From a bacterium (GTDB lineage: Bacteria; Bacillota; Clostridia; Oscillospirales; Acutalibacteraceae), in NCBI GenBank assembly GCA_022774755.1, contig JALFLK010000029.1, forward strand, positions 1 through 64,000: a stretch of DNA of 64,000 bases. The letters are read 5' to 3'. The notes beneath the pieces were generated by a model. The model did not search any database. It was not told where the DNA came from and was given only the letters and a program-made list of their open reading frames with translations. Numbering within the stretch: the first letter of the stretch is position 1; each line of letters starts with the position of its first letter. Positions 51,451-62,521 of this stretch are shown here, one piece after another. The position numbers and the translations under genes are program-made.

Positions 51451-51640
51451 AATGTCCTGCTTGATGCGTGAATGAAGCTAAAATAACCCTACAACTTTTA
51501 AATCGGGAGCTTTTCTCCTTGTGTGGTGTGCAGACCTCCCGCATCTCGGATGAAGGGAGCCTAAAGCACAAGGGATGGCACCCACCTGTTCTATTTCGTA
51601 GGCAGGTTATGCAAAGCTTCATACGGTCAAGCGGGATTTT
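51451..51640 (+). ncRNA. ssrS: 6S RNA
   Basis: The roughly 190-nt region has complementary ends (CCTGCTTGATGCGTGAATGAAGC near the 5' end with GCTTCATACGGTCAAGCGGG near the 3' end). A large central bubble with a small ACCTG/CAGGT hairpin on its 3' side follows, then a second stem (TCCTTGTG/CACAAGGGA) and an apical arm. The GGCACCCACCTG word is as I recall it from clostridial 6S RNAs. A T-rich run follows. 6S RNA binds the housekeeping RNA polymerase by mimicking an open promoter. Ends are approximate. Confidence 0.75.
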
Positions 51641-51787
51641 TATATTTTTTATTATCTGCTTTTTACGGTTTGTTTTTTTATTTTATTTTTAATTTTAGTT
51701 TAGGTTTATACAAGCGATCTGCCTGCGGCAGTGCTTTGGTTTATATGTCTGAATTAACGGACAATTTTGTTTATCGGAGAAAATATT

Positions 51788-52750
51788 ATGAAAATTTCTG
51801 TTTTGGGATGCGGCCGCTGGGGCAGCTGTATTGCCTGGTATCTTGATAAAATCGGTCACGACGTAATAAGCTGCGGTCTTGCAGACGCTCCTGAGCTGAT
51901 TGAGCTTAAAAATACTCATAAAAATTCTTACCTTACATATCCCAAATCCATCGAAGTTACAAGCGATTTGACAAGGGCTGTGGAACACGCCGAAGTCATT
52001 GTAATATCAATCTCCTGTCAGCATTTGCGTGAATATATGGAGGACATTGCAAAAAACAATCTTGACGGAAAAATAATAGTTTTATGTATGAAGGGCGTGG
52101 AGGTTACCACCGGTAAAAGACTAAGTCAGGTAGTCGCTGATTTTGTTGACGAGAAAAAAACACCCATAGCCGTTTGGGTTGGTCCCGGTCATCCTCAGGA
52201 CTATGTCAAGGGAATACCAAACTGTATGGTAATTGACAGCAACAACGAAAAAGTAAAGGCTATGCTGGTGGACAGCTTTACAAGCGAGCTTATAAGATTT
52301 TACTACGGCACCGACCTTATCGGCAGCGAAATCGGAGCTGCGGCAAAGAATGTTATCGGTATTGCGGCGGGAATATTGGATGGTCTTAACTATTCTTCCC
52401 TGAAAGGTGCGCTTATGGCAAGGGGTACAAGGGAAATTGCAAGGCTGATTAAGGCTTTGGGCGGAAACGAAATGAGTGCCTACGGACTTTGCCATTTAGG
52501 CGACTATGAGGCTACTTTGTTCTCACCCTGGAGTCACAACAGAAAATACGGCGAAGATTTTGCAAAGGGCATAAAGTATGACAAGCTTGCCGAAGGCGTT
52601 ATGACCTCCAAGGCGCTTATGAAGCTTGCAAGCCAATACAATGTTGATTTGCCCATTGTCGGCAGTGTTTACAGGGCTCTGTTTGAGGGGTATTCTGTTA
52701 AAGAACAGCTTGATTCGCTGTTTGTGCGCAAAGTAAAAAAAGAGTTTTAA
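51788..52750 (+). CDS. gpsA: Glycerol-3-phosphate dehydrogenase [NAD(P)+]
   Basis: The protein has 320 residues from MKISVLGCGRWG (GGAG 8 bp upstream). The 7 earlier residues in the track are unlikely. It has the Rossmann GCGRWGSCIAWYL, KGVEVTTGKRLSQVV, VGPGHPQDY and EIGAAAKNVIGIAAGILDGL with the catalytic Lys. It makes glycerol-3-phosphate for phospholipids. The G-C-G-R-W-G form replaces the usual GxGxWG with little change. Confidence 0.93.
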   Translation: MKISVLGCGRWGSCIAWYLDKIGHDVISCGLADAPELIELKNTHKNSYLTYPKSIEVTSDLTRAVEHAEVIVISISCQHLREYMEDIAKNNLDGKIIVLCMKGVEVTTGKRLSQVVADFVDEKKTPIAVWVGPGHPQDYVKGIPNCMVIDSNNEKVKAMLVDSFTSELIRFYYGTDLIGSEIGAAAKNVIGIAAGILDGLNYSSLKGALMARGTREIARLIKALGGNEMSAYGLCHLGDYEATLFSPWSHNRKYGEDFAKGIKYDKLAEGVMTSKALMKLASQYNVDLPIVGSVYRALFEGYSVKEQLDSLFVRKVKKEF

Positions 52751-52801
52751 TTATAGGCAATAATGGTTTTTACGCTGATTTCATAATAATAAAGAAACAA
52801 T

Positions 52802-52840
52802 AAACAAACCGTGACTCCTTTGGGAATCACGGTTTGTTTT
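52802..52840. terminator. Bidirectional terminator between gpsA and groEL
   Basis: AAACAAACCGTGA pairs with TCACGGTTTGTTT, with T and A runs on each side, serving both convergent genes. Confidence 0.85.
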
Positions 52841-52863
52841 ATATGGGGTTCATTATATGAAAA

Positions 52864-54808
<1,945 letters not shown>

Positions 54809-54831
54809 TTAAAAGTTTAAAAAATACATTT

Positions 54832-54858
54832 TTAGCACTCTCTATCACCGAGTGCTAA
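54832..54858. promoter_or_regulatory. CIRCE operator (HrcA binding site)
   Basis: TTAGCACTC, nine bases, GAGTGCTAA: a perfect CIRCE inverted repeat. It lies just downstream of the promoter and in the leader of groESL. Confidence 0.97.
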
Positions 54859-54862
54859 CTAT

Positions 54863-54890
54863 ATTCTACACCATTTTATGTAAAAGTCAA
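54863..54890 (-). promoter_or_regulatory. Promoter of groESL
   Basis: On the minus strand TTGACT (54885-54890), 16 bp, TAGAAT (54863-54868), a SigA-type promoter overlapped in its start region by CIRCE. Bases 54891-55012 show nothing else. Confidence 0.7.
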
Positions 54891-55012
54891 GTGTTTTTTG
54901 ACTAAATTTGACCTTAAAATAAAAAAATTATTTTCCGTTTCAGTTTAATCCCTTTAAAAAGCCATTGTTATGCGGAATTTTAGGGATTTTTAAAACTGTA
55001 TATCAACAAAAA

Positions 55013-55035
55013 TTCCCCGCCAAAAAGGCGGGGAA
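55013..55035 (-). terminator. Terminator after the BAX-inhibitor gene
   Basis: TTCCCCGCC pairs with GGCGGGGAA around five bases. On the minus strand a run of five T follows. Confidence 0.88.
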
Positions 55036-55077
55036 CAAGTAAAATTTTAACAATTTCAGAAAATTTATTTAACAAAT

Positions 55078-55824
55078 TTATGAATTATCTTTTAATCTCA
55101 TTAGAATATCTAAAACTTTCAGATAAAGCCAGATAATTGTAAAGGCAAGTCCAAAGGATGCAATCCACTCGTATTTTTGGGGAAGTCCTTTTTCAACCAT
55201 GCGCTGTACGGTTTCAAAATCACACAGCAGGAACATACAGGCAATAATAATGCCCACGATTGAAAATCCTATACTGAGAAAAGGATGACCCACAATCATA
55301 TCCACAAATCCGTTAAGCCCCGGAATAAAGTACGCAATCAGAATAAGTACACTTGAAATAATTGAAGTAATAAACAGCGTGGTAATAACTGTTCTGAACT
55401 TTTTGTTGGGCTTTACCGTACCTATGGTATAAAGCAAAAGCATTGAGAAAACAAGCACCAATGTAATTAAAACAGACAATATTATAACATCATTGTACTG
55501 TCCTGCAAAAGTGTATGAAATCCAACTGATTAAAATGCCCTGACTGAAGGCATACAGCGTTCCGGTTACCGGAATTGAAATACGGATAATCCAAGCAAGA
55601 AAAGGTGTAACTATGGTAAATACTGCGGCTACAAGCATCAAAATCACTTGCGGAATGTAAAAGGTATACTCTTCTTCCACAATAGGCTCGCCTGTTGCAA
55701 GCATAGGCGCAATCAAATAGTACGTTGCAAACCCTACGCCCGTCATTAAAAGGAAAAACAGGGTCTTAACGGTGATTCCGCTGTATGTAGCCTTTTTATC
55801 TCCCTCTGACGCACGATCTTCCAC
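55078..55824 (-). CDS. BAX inhibitor-1/YccA-like membrane protein, 5' part disrupted
   Basis: The 248-residue frame from a GTG has seven hydrophobic segments and the family pattern TYSGITVKTLFFLLMTGVG at its start, MLLLYTIG, and DFETVQRMVEKGLPQKYEWIASFGL at the end. BI-1/YccA proteins are TMBIM-type membrane proteins linked to ion homeostasis. The GTG has no good ribosome binding site. The frame continues upstream through NPILRKFNT, the usual family N-terminus, to a TAA codon and then to an ATG with GGAGG (55914). The gene is therefore either mutated or reinitiated. Confidence 0.75.
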   Translation of the reverse strand: MEDRASEGDKKATYSGITVKTLFFLLMTGVGFATYYLIAPMLATGEPIVEEEYTFYIPQVILMLVAAVFTIVTPFLAWIIRISIPVTGTLYAFSQGILISWISYTFAGQYNDVIILSVLITLVLVFSMLLLYTIGTVKPNKKFRTVITTLFITSIISSVLILIAYFIPGLNGFVDMIVGHPFLSIGFSIVGIIIACMFLLCDFETVQRMVEKGLPQKYEWIASFGLAFTIIWLYLKVLDILMRLKDNS

Positions 55825-55851
55825 GGTATTAAACTTGCGGAGAATCGGATT

Positions 55852-55914
55852 TTACCCCTTATAGATTGTATCGTTACCGCTTTGCTGTGTATTGACATTT
55901 TTCAGAGTTGCCAT
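55852..55914 (-). pseudogene. Separated N-terminus or leader peptide of the BAX-inhibitor gene
   Basis: The 20-codon frame MATLKNVNTQQSG...IYKG ends in TAA, is in the same phase as the downstream frame and has the only strong Shine-Dalgarno sequence (GGAGG). Replacing that TAA by one sense codon would join both parts to a 278-residue protein. Confidence 0.6.
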
Positions 55915-55946
55915 AATCCATCCTCCGTTCATTGGATGTAAAGATT

Positions 55947-56744
55947 TTATTCGGAAAGCAGTACACGGTCATTTGCAAATTTTTTGTGACTTAGCTGTTC
56001 AAACTTCTGCAAAAGCACTTCTACTGTAAGCTGCTTTTTTTCTTCTCCCGAAATATCAAGAATAATTTTGCCCTCGTTCATCATTATAAGTCTGTTGCCG
56101 TGGACGATAGCGTCGTTCATATTATGGGTTACCATCAAAGCGGTAAGGTTATTTTCTGCAATAATCTTGTCGCTTAATTCAAGCACCTTTGCCGCAGTTT
56201 TCGGGTCAAGAGCCGCAGTGTGCTCATCAAGGAGAAGAAGCTTAGGCTTTTTGATTGTAGCCATCAAAAGGGTAATAGCCTGGCGCTGTCCGCCTGAAAG
56301 AAGGCCTACCTTTGAGGTCATTCTGTTTTCAAGACCCAGTTCAAATTCTCTGAGCATCTCTTTATAGGCTGTCTTTTCCTTAGATGTTACGCCCCAGCCG
56401 AGACCTCTTCTGTCCCCTCTGCGTGCGGCAATCGCAAGGTTTTCGCCTATTTCCATATCGGCAACGGTACCGGTCATAGGGTCCTGAAAGACTCTGCCCA
56501 GATACTTTGCACGCTTATGCTCGGGCAAGCCCGAAACATCCGTCCCGTCAATAATAATAGCACCGCTGTCCACAGGCCAAACGCCTGCGATGGCGTTAAG
56601 CATTGTGGATTTGCCTGCGCCGTTTCCGCCGATAATAGTGCAGAAGTCTCCCTCGTTAAGGGTAAGATTAACGCCGTTTAAGGCGGTTTTTTCATTTATT
56701 GTACCTTTATTAAAGGTTTTGTAAATGTTTTTAATTTCAAGCAT
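55947..56744 (-). CDS. ABC transporter ATP-binding protein (TrpZ-like)
   Basis: The 265-residue ATPase has Walker A IIGGNGAGKSTML, the signature VGLLSGGQRQAI, Walker B LLLLDEHTAALDP and the switch His in VTHNMNDA. It energises the permease encoded by the overlapping upstream gene. The family is that of TrpXYZ-type transporters for tryptophan/tyrosine or related small molecules. ATG and permease stop share a base. Confidence 0.92.
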   Translation of the reverse strand: MLEIKNIYKTFNKGTINEKTALNGVNLTLNEGDFCTIIGGNGAGKSTMLNAIAGVWPVDSGAIIIDGTDVSGLPEHKRAKYLGRVFQDPMTGTVADMEIGENLAIAARRGDRRGLGWGVTSKEKTAYKEMLREFELGLENRMTSKVGLLSGGQRQAITLLMATIKKPKLLLLDEHTAALDPKTAAKVLELSDKIIAENNLTALMVTHNMNDAIVHGNRLIMMNEGKIILDISGEEKKQLTVEVLLQKFEQLSHKKFANDRVLLSE

Positions 56745-57718
56745 CAGCTGTTACCTCCCTCTTGAGAAACCGACTTTGCGTTCTGCTTTGCAACCTTTTT
56801 AAAGGAGGTTCTGCGCTTGTTTTGCAGATAAGGAACAGCTAGGAAAATCGCAACAATTACTGCTGTAAACAACTTCATATCGTCCGAAGGCATCTTCAGC
56901 CAGAGAACTATACCCATTGAAATATAGTACAAAATTCCGCCGACAATGACAAAAATGAGGCGAATAATAAAATTCATCTTCTTGCGGAAGATTGCCTCGC
57001 CCAGCACCTGACCGATTATTACCGCTGCAAGTCCGATTACGATTGCGCCTCTGCCCATATTGATGTCTGCAAAGCCCTGATACTGAGCAAGCAAAGCACC
57101 CGACATAGCAACAAGTCCGTTGCTAAGGGCAAGGGCGATAACCTTTGTAAAGCTTATATTGATGCCCTGCGCCTTACTCATAGCAGGATTACAGCCAGTT
57201 GCACGAATTGAAGCACCCTGTTCAGTACCGAAGTACCAGTACATTGCGGCTACAACTACTGCGGCGATTCCCAGGGCAACGATTATTGCCATGGTAATAT
57301 TGCTTGACGAAAGCAACAAGGAGTAGTTGCGGTAGCTGACCGGCAGATTTGCACAACCCATTATGTTAAGGTTTATTGAATAAAGAGCAATTTGAGTAAG
57401 AATACCTGAGAGAATATCGGGTATTCCCAAAAGCGTATGTAAAAGTCCTGTAATAAGTCCTGCAAGCACGCCTGCGATTAAAGCCACAATTACTGCAAGC
57501 CACACGGGACATCCTGCTACAAGCAGAACAGCCGTCACGGCACCGCCGGTTGCAAAGGAACCGTCAACCGTCAGGTCTGCAAAATTAAGAAGCTTAAAGG
57601 TTATGAATACACCCAAGGCCATTAAGCCCCATATTATACCCTGCGCAATATTTCCCGGCAGTGCGGTAAAAAATGCAACGGGGTTAAGGGAAGAAAAATA
57701 AGAAATTATAGCGTCCAT
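56744..57718 (-). CDS. ABC transporter permease (TrpY-like)
   Basis: The 324-residue membrane protein has about nine hydrophobic segments and the LIV/BMP-type permease signature (FKLLNFADLTVDGSFATGGAV, TEQGASIRATGCNPAMSKAQGI). Gene order is substrate-binding protein, permease, ATPase. The cargo is likely an aromatic amino acid or similar small molecule, but specificity is inferred from family only. Confidence 0.9.
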   Translation of the reverse strand: MDAIISYFSSLNPVAFFTALPGNIAQGIIWGLMALGVFITFKLLNFADLTVDGSFATGGAVTAVLLVAGCPVWLAVIVALIAGVLAGLITGLLHTLLGIPDILSGILTQIALYSINLNIMGCANLPVSYRNYSLLLSSSNITMAIIVALGIAAVVVAAMYWYFGTEQGASIRATGCNPAMSKAQGINISFTKVIALALSNGLVAMSGALLAQYQGFADINMGRGAIVIGLAAVIIGQVLGEAIFRKKMNFIIRLIFVIVGGILYYISMGIVLWLKMPSDDMKLFTAVIVAIFLAVPYLQNKRRTSFKKVAKQNAKSVSQEGGNS

Positions 57719-57790
57719 TAAAATACCACCGATTTAAAAAATTACAGGGGTGACCGCATTAACGGCACCCCTATTTGAATATGTTTTTGA

Positions 57791-58801
57791 TTATTCAGCC
57801 TTAATAGCCTCGTAATCTTCAGGAATCTGAACATTAAGAGCGGCAGCTCTGCTCTCCATATACTTCTTTGTTGTTGAGGGAGCATACTGAACATCCATTG
57901 TTGAAATGTCTTTGCCGTTTACTAAAATGTCGTAAGCCATCTCGCCTGTTTTGTAGCCAAGGTCATAGTAGCTGATTGAAAGTGTTGCTACTCCGCAGCC
58001 CTTGCAGATACCCTCTTCGCCGGCGATAATCGGGATTCCGGCAGGCTCTGCAACATTGTTGATTACTGCTGCATTTGAAGCGGCTGTGTTATCGGTAGGA
58101 ACATAGATAACATCACTGGATTCACAGGCATTTGCCGTTACGGACGCAACATCGTTTGAATCTGCAAAAGAGAATTCCTTAACTGTCATTCCCATTTCTT
58201 CAAAGTTCTTAGTGATTTCTTTTACCTGGAACTTTGAATTTGCCTCAGCAGAACAATAGAGAATACCGATATTTTTAGCGTCGGGGAAAAGCTCTTTGAG
58301 CATTTTTGCCTGCTTATCAAGAGGAGCAAGGTCGGAAGTACCGGATACGTTCATTCCGGACTTACCTGTCCACTCCGGAATATCAAGAGCTGTGCCGTAA
58401 TCGGTAATTGATGTTCCGAGAACGGGAATAGTTGGTGTTGCTGTATATGCAGCCTGCAAAGCGGCTGTACCGTTGCCCATAATCAAATCAACATTTGAAG
58501 AAACAAACTGGTTGCAGATTGTAGAGCATGTAGGTGAATCGCCCTGAGCGTTCTGAACATCAAACTTTACCTTATCCTCGCCCATAAGCTTTTTGAGAGC
58601 ATCCTGGAAACCCTGAGTAGCGGCGTCAAGAGCCTCGTGCTGAACGAGCTGGCAGATACCTATGTTATACACTTTTGAAGAATCAGCCTTTGAGCTTTCT
58701 GTGTCTGACTGTGCGTTGTTGCCGGAACATCCCGCAAAACACAATGACAAGGTTAAAGCAGCCAGAATAACGGCGATTGTTCTTTTTAAACTTTTCATCA
58801 T
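57791..58801 (-). CDS. ABC transporter substrate-binding lipoprotein (TrpX-like)
   Basis: The 336-residue protein has a lipoprotein signal (LSLCFAGCSGN, Cys about 25) and the ABC_sub_bind fold: YNIGICQLVQHEALDAATQGFQDAL, VDLIMGNGTAALQAAY and PIIAGEEGICKGCGVATLSISYYDLGYKTGEMA. It captures the ligand at the outer membrane face. No T-box leader was found in the 138 bp upstream, although the family is often T-box controlled. Confidence 0.92.
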   Translation of the reverse strand: MMKSLKRTIAVILAALTLSLCFAGCSGNNAQSDTESSKADSSKVYNIGICQLVQHEALDAATQGFQDALKKLMGEDKVKFDVQNAQGDSPTCSTICNQFVSSNVDLIMGNGTAALQAAYTATPTIPVLGTSITDYGTALDIPEWTGKSGMNVSGTSDLAPLDKQAKMLKELFPDAKNIGILYCSAEANSKFQVKEITKNFEEMGMTVKEFSFADSNDVASVTANACESSDVIYVPTDNTAASNAAVINNVAEPAGIPIIAGEEGICKGCGVATLSISYYDLGYKTGEMAYDILVNGKDISTMDVQYAPSTTKKYMESRAAALNVQIPEDYEAIKAE

Positions 58802-58939
58802 TTTTTCCTCCTGTAATACTTTTATGCTTTTATGTGTTAAAATGATTTAACATAGAGTATTCTACTACACCTTGGGTCAAATATCAATAGCAAGAAATAT
58901 TTTTATACAAAACTCATAATTTAATCATATGCTTTTTGT

Positions 58940-61900
58940 CTATTTAGCCACCACATTTTGGTCGCCGAGCTGATATTTTAATTCTTTAATCATAACGCTG
59001 TTAATGTCAACCCACATATTCCTTGGAGCTCTCACCTGGCGTTTTTCATCGGAAAGGTAAAAAATAACCGGTGTTGAACCTTCAAAAATATCAAGCACAC
59101 GCTTTGCCCGGTAAAAATCCTCCGATTCAAGGCTGTGAACCTTAATATAAAGCGCACCGGGGTTTTGTAATGGATTAGGAATTTTATTGCTGTTGCCGGT
59201 GCCGTTTTCCCGGATACTCCTGTTATGCCCATTGTTACTCTCTCCGCGAGGGGTATTATGGGAATTAAGGGTTTCGGGCTTTGAATTTTTATCCACGGCT
59301 TTAATGCTTTCGCAGACAAGCTTTGGGTCTTCGTCCTCTTTTTTATTGACAACAGCCTCGGTATATACAACCTGACCGTTTCTGACTGCCAATGAATAAC
59401 GCTCAAAAGCATTCGGGAAAACAAGCATTTCAATTACGCCGTACCTGTCCTCCAAATTAACAAAAGCCATCATTTTATTATTCTTTGTAACCTGAGTTTT
59501 TACATGAGATATAATTCCCAGAATTCTCACCTTTTGACCGTCTTTATAGCCTGTATGTGAGTCCTCGTTTAATATATCTCCGATTCTGTCTGCCTTGACG
59601 GCTTTGGCGTAATCGGCATAATCGTCAAGAGGATGACCGCTCAGGTACATTCCGGCAACCTCGTTTTCCATATACAAAAGCTCGGAGCGTGAAAATTCCT
59701 CCAGTACAGGCATTTGAGGCTCGGAACTTTCCATTGCGTCTGAGTCCATATCAAAAAGCGATATTTGTCCTACGCCGTTTTTTCGGCTTTCAAATGTAAT
59801 GCTGTCCAACACCGTTTTGGAAACAGCAAGCATCTGCCGTCTGTTTGCACCTAATCCGTCCAATGCTCCGCATTTTATCAGGCTTTCCAAAGCTCTTGAA
59901 TTCATATTTTTGCTGTACATTCTTTGGCAAAAATCATACAAAGAGCGAAAGGCACCATTCTCCCTCTCTGCAATAATGCAGTCAATAAACTGTCTGCCCA
60001 GATTTTTAATCGCAAGAAGTCCGAATCTGATGTCATTTCCCGACACCGTAAAGCTGTAACTGCTTTCGTTAATATGGGGCGGAAGTATGCGTATACCCAT
60101 ACGCTGACATTCGTTAATATATCCTGCCATTTTGTTCTGATTATCAAGCACGCTTGTAAGCAGAGAAGCCATATATTCCTTGGGATAGTGACATTTAAGC
60201 CACGCTGTTCTGTAAGAAATAATCGCATATGCCGTGGCGTGGGATTTATTAAAGGCATAGGAAGCAAAGCTTTCCATTTCGTCATATACGGACATTGCCG
60301 TCTTGCGGTTTACTCCGTTTCGCAGACATCCGGGAACGATTACCTTTCCGTTTTCGTCAGTTAAGCCCTCAATAAAAATCTGCCGTTCCTTTTCCATAAC
60401 GTCGTGCTTTTTCTTGCTCATTGCACGGCGTACAATATCCGCCCTGCCGAGGGAATAGCCTGCAAGAGTGCGGAAAATCTGCATTACCTGCTCCTGATAT
60501 ACTATACAGCCGTAGGTTACGTCAAGTATATTTTTGAGCAAAGGATGCTTGTATTTCACAAGACCGGGATTGTGCCTGTTTTCAATGTATTTAGGTATGC
60601 TGTCCATAGGTCCCGGTCGGTAAAGGGAAATTACGGCGATTAAATCCTCAAGGCACACGGGCTTTAGCTGGGTTAAAACATTTTTCATACCCTGGCTCTC
60701 AAACTGGAATACACCCTCGGAATTCCCCTGGGACATCATATTGAAGACAGCCTCATCATCGTAACGGATATCCTCTTCAGAAAAGTCGGGATTTGCTTTT
60801 TTTATCAGCTTTTCAGCGTCGTCAATTACCGTCAGATTGCGCAAACCGAGAAAATCCATTTTAAGCAGTCCCAGTTCTTCAAGGGTTGTCATTGTAAACT
60901 GGGTTACCACATTGTCGTCATTCTTTGAAAGAGGGACATAATCGCTTACGGGCTGTTCGGTAATTACAACGCCTGCGGCGTGCATTGTTGCGTGGCGGGG
61001 CATTCCCTCAATGCTCATTGCAAGGTCAAGGAGATTTTTGACCTGAGGGTCGTTGACATACAGCTCTTTAAGCTCGGGAGAAAGCTCCAGCGCCTTTTTT
61101 ATGGTCATTTTTATATCAAAAGGTACAAGCTTTGCGATTTTGTCTACCGTTCCGTAGGGCATACCTAACGCTCTGCCTACATCACGGATTGAGCCTCGTG
61201 CCGCCATAGTTCCGAAAGCGATAATCTGGACAACATGGTCACTGCCGTACTTTCGGATAACATAGTCTATAACCTCTCCCCTGCGTTCCTTGCAAAAGTC
61301 GATATCGAAGTCAGGCATACTGACTCTTTCGGGGTTTAAAAAACGCTCAAAAAGAAGATTATACTTAATTGGGTCAACATCGGTTATGCCTATGCAGTAA
61401 GCGCACAAACTGCCTGCACCCGAACCTCTGCCGGGGCCTACCGGAATATCGACGCTTTTGGCATACTGAACAAAGTCGTTTACAATCAGGTAATAATCAA
61501 CAAAACCCATTCTTTTGATTGTAGAAAGCTCGTATTCCAGCCTGTCTGTAACATCTTTGGAGGGATTTTCTCCGTAGTGCTTATACAGCCCCCTGTAACA
61601 TTGAGCTTTAAAATATTCAAAATGATCCTGATTATCGGGCACATCAAAATGAGGGAGCTTTCTTACTCCGAACTCAAACTCCACATTGCACCTGTCGGCA
61701 ATAAGCTGAGTATTGTCAATTGCCTGAGGAACATTTTTAAACAGCGCCCTCATTTCTTCTTCCGATTTAAGATAAAATTCCTCGGTCTTAAACTCCATCT
61801 TGTTTTCGTCGTTTACCGTGCGGTTAGTCTGAATACAGAGAAGTATTCTGTGGGTATTTGAATCGGATTTTTCTATATAGTGGCTGTCGTTTGTAGCAAC

Positions 61901-62500
61901 CAGGGGAATTCCCGTTTCTTCCGAAATTCTTAAAATCTGCGGATTTACTTTCAGCTGTTCTTCTATACCGTGATTCTGAAGTTCAAGGAAAAAGTTATCT
62001 TTACCGAATAAATCCCTGTATAAAATCGCCTTTTCCTTAGCCTTTTGATAATTGTCTTTGAGCAGATTCTGGGGAATTTCTCCTGCAAGGCATGCTGAAA
62101 GGCAGATAAGTCCGTCGTGATACTCCTTTAAAAGCTCGTCGTCAATTCTCGGTTTGTTGTAAAAGCCCTCGGTAAATCCCTTTGAAACAAGCTTAATCAG
62201 GTTTTGATAACCTTGATTATTCTCGCAAAGAAGTATCATATGATAATATTCACGGTCAAGCTCAAAGGTTTTGTCAAATCGGGTTCTGGGGGCAACATAA
62301 ACCTCACAACCGATAATCGGCTTAATACCGCACTTTTTACATTCACGGTAAAAATCAATAACACCGTACATTACGCCGTGATCGGTTATTGCAAGGGCAT
62401 TTTGTCCCAGGTTTTTTGCGGCATAAGGAAGCCTGCTTATACGGCAGGCGCCGTCAAGCAAGCTGTATTCGCTGTGAACATGTAGGTTTACAAAGGACAT
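58940..62500 (-). CDS. dnaE: DNA polymerase III alpha subunit (DnaE)
   Basis: The 1186-residue C-family polymerase has an N-terminal PHP domain (NLHVHSEYSLLDGACRI), catalytic Asp residues in MPDFDIDFCKERRGEVIDYV, GPGRGSGAGSLCAYC and a C-terminal OB fold (VRILGIISHVKTQVTKNNKMMAF). In Firmicutes DnaE extends primers on the lagging strand while PolC does bulk synthesis. It lies 21 bp after xseA. Confidence 0.97.
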   Translation of the reverse strand: MSFVNLHVHSEYSLLDGACRISRLPYAAKNLGQNALAITDHGVMYGVIDFYRECKKCGIKPIIGCEVYVAPRTRFDKTFELDREYYHMILLCENNQGYQNLIKLVSKGFTEGFYNKPRIDDELLKEYHDGLICLSACLAGEIPQNLLKDNYQKAKEKAILYRDLFGKDNFFLELQNHGIEEQLKVNPQILRISEETGIPLVATNDSHYIEKSDSNTHRILLCIQTNRTVNDENKMEFKTEEFYLKSEEEMRALFKNVPQAIDNTQLIADRCNVEFEFGVRKLPHFDVPDNQDHFEYFKAQCYRGLYKHYGENPSKDVTDRLEYELSTIKRMGFVDYYLIVNDFVQYAKSVDIPVGPGRGSGAGSLCAYCIGITDVDPIKYNLLFERFLNPERVSMPDFDIDFCKERRGEVIDYVIRKYGSDHVVQIIAFGTMAARGSIRDVGRALGMPYGTVDKIAKLVPFDIKMTIKKALELSPELKELYVNDPQVKNLLDLAMSIEGMPRHATMHAAGVVITEQPVSDYVPLSKNDDNVVTQFTMTTLEELGLLKMDFLGLRNLTVIDDAEKLIKKANPDFSEEDIRYDDEAVFNMMSQGNSEGVFQFESQGMKNVLTQLKPVCLEDLIAVISLYRPGPMDSIPKYIENRHNPGLVKYKHPLLKNILDVTYGCIVYQEQVMQIFRTLAGYSLGRADIVRRAMSKKKHDVMEKERQIFIEGLTDENGKVIVPGCLRNGVNRKTAMSVYDEMESFASYAFNKSHATAYAIISYRTAWLKCHYPKEYMASLLTSVLDNQNKMAGYINECQRMGIRILPPHINESSYSFTVSGNDIRFGLLAIKNLGRQFIDCIIAERENGAFRSLYDFCQRMYSKNMNSRALESLIKCGALDGLGANRRQMLAVSKTVLDSITFESRKNGVGQISLFDMDSDAMESSEPQMPVLEEFSRSELLYMENEVAGMYLSGHPLDDYADYAKAVKADRIGDILNEDSHTGYKDGQKVRILGIISHVKTQVTKNNKMMAFVNLEDRYGVIEMLVFPNAFERYSLAVRNGQVVYTEAVVNKKEDEDPKLVCESIKAVDKNSKPETLNSHNTPRGESNNGHNRSIRENGTGNSNKIPNPLQNPGALYIKVHSLESEDFYRAKRVLDIFEGSTPVIFYLSDEKRQVRAPRNMWVDINSVMIKELKYQLGDQNVVAK

Positions 62501-62521
62501 CTAAATCACCGCAGTTTCATT

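Noticed and set aside
58802-58939. Possible T-box leader before the TrpX-like gene
   Set aside because: The spacer is only 138 bp and lacks the T-box word and a terminator. A TTGACC near 58882 has no well-spaced -10.
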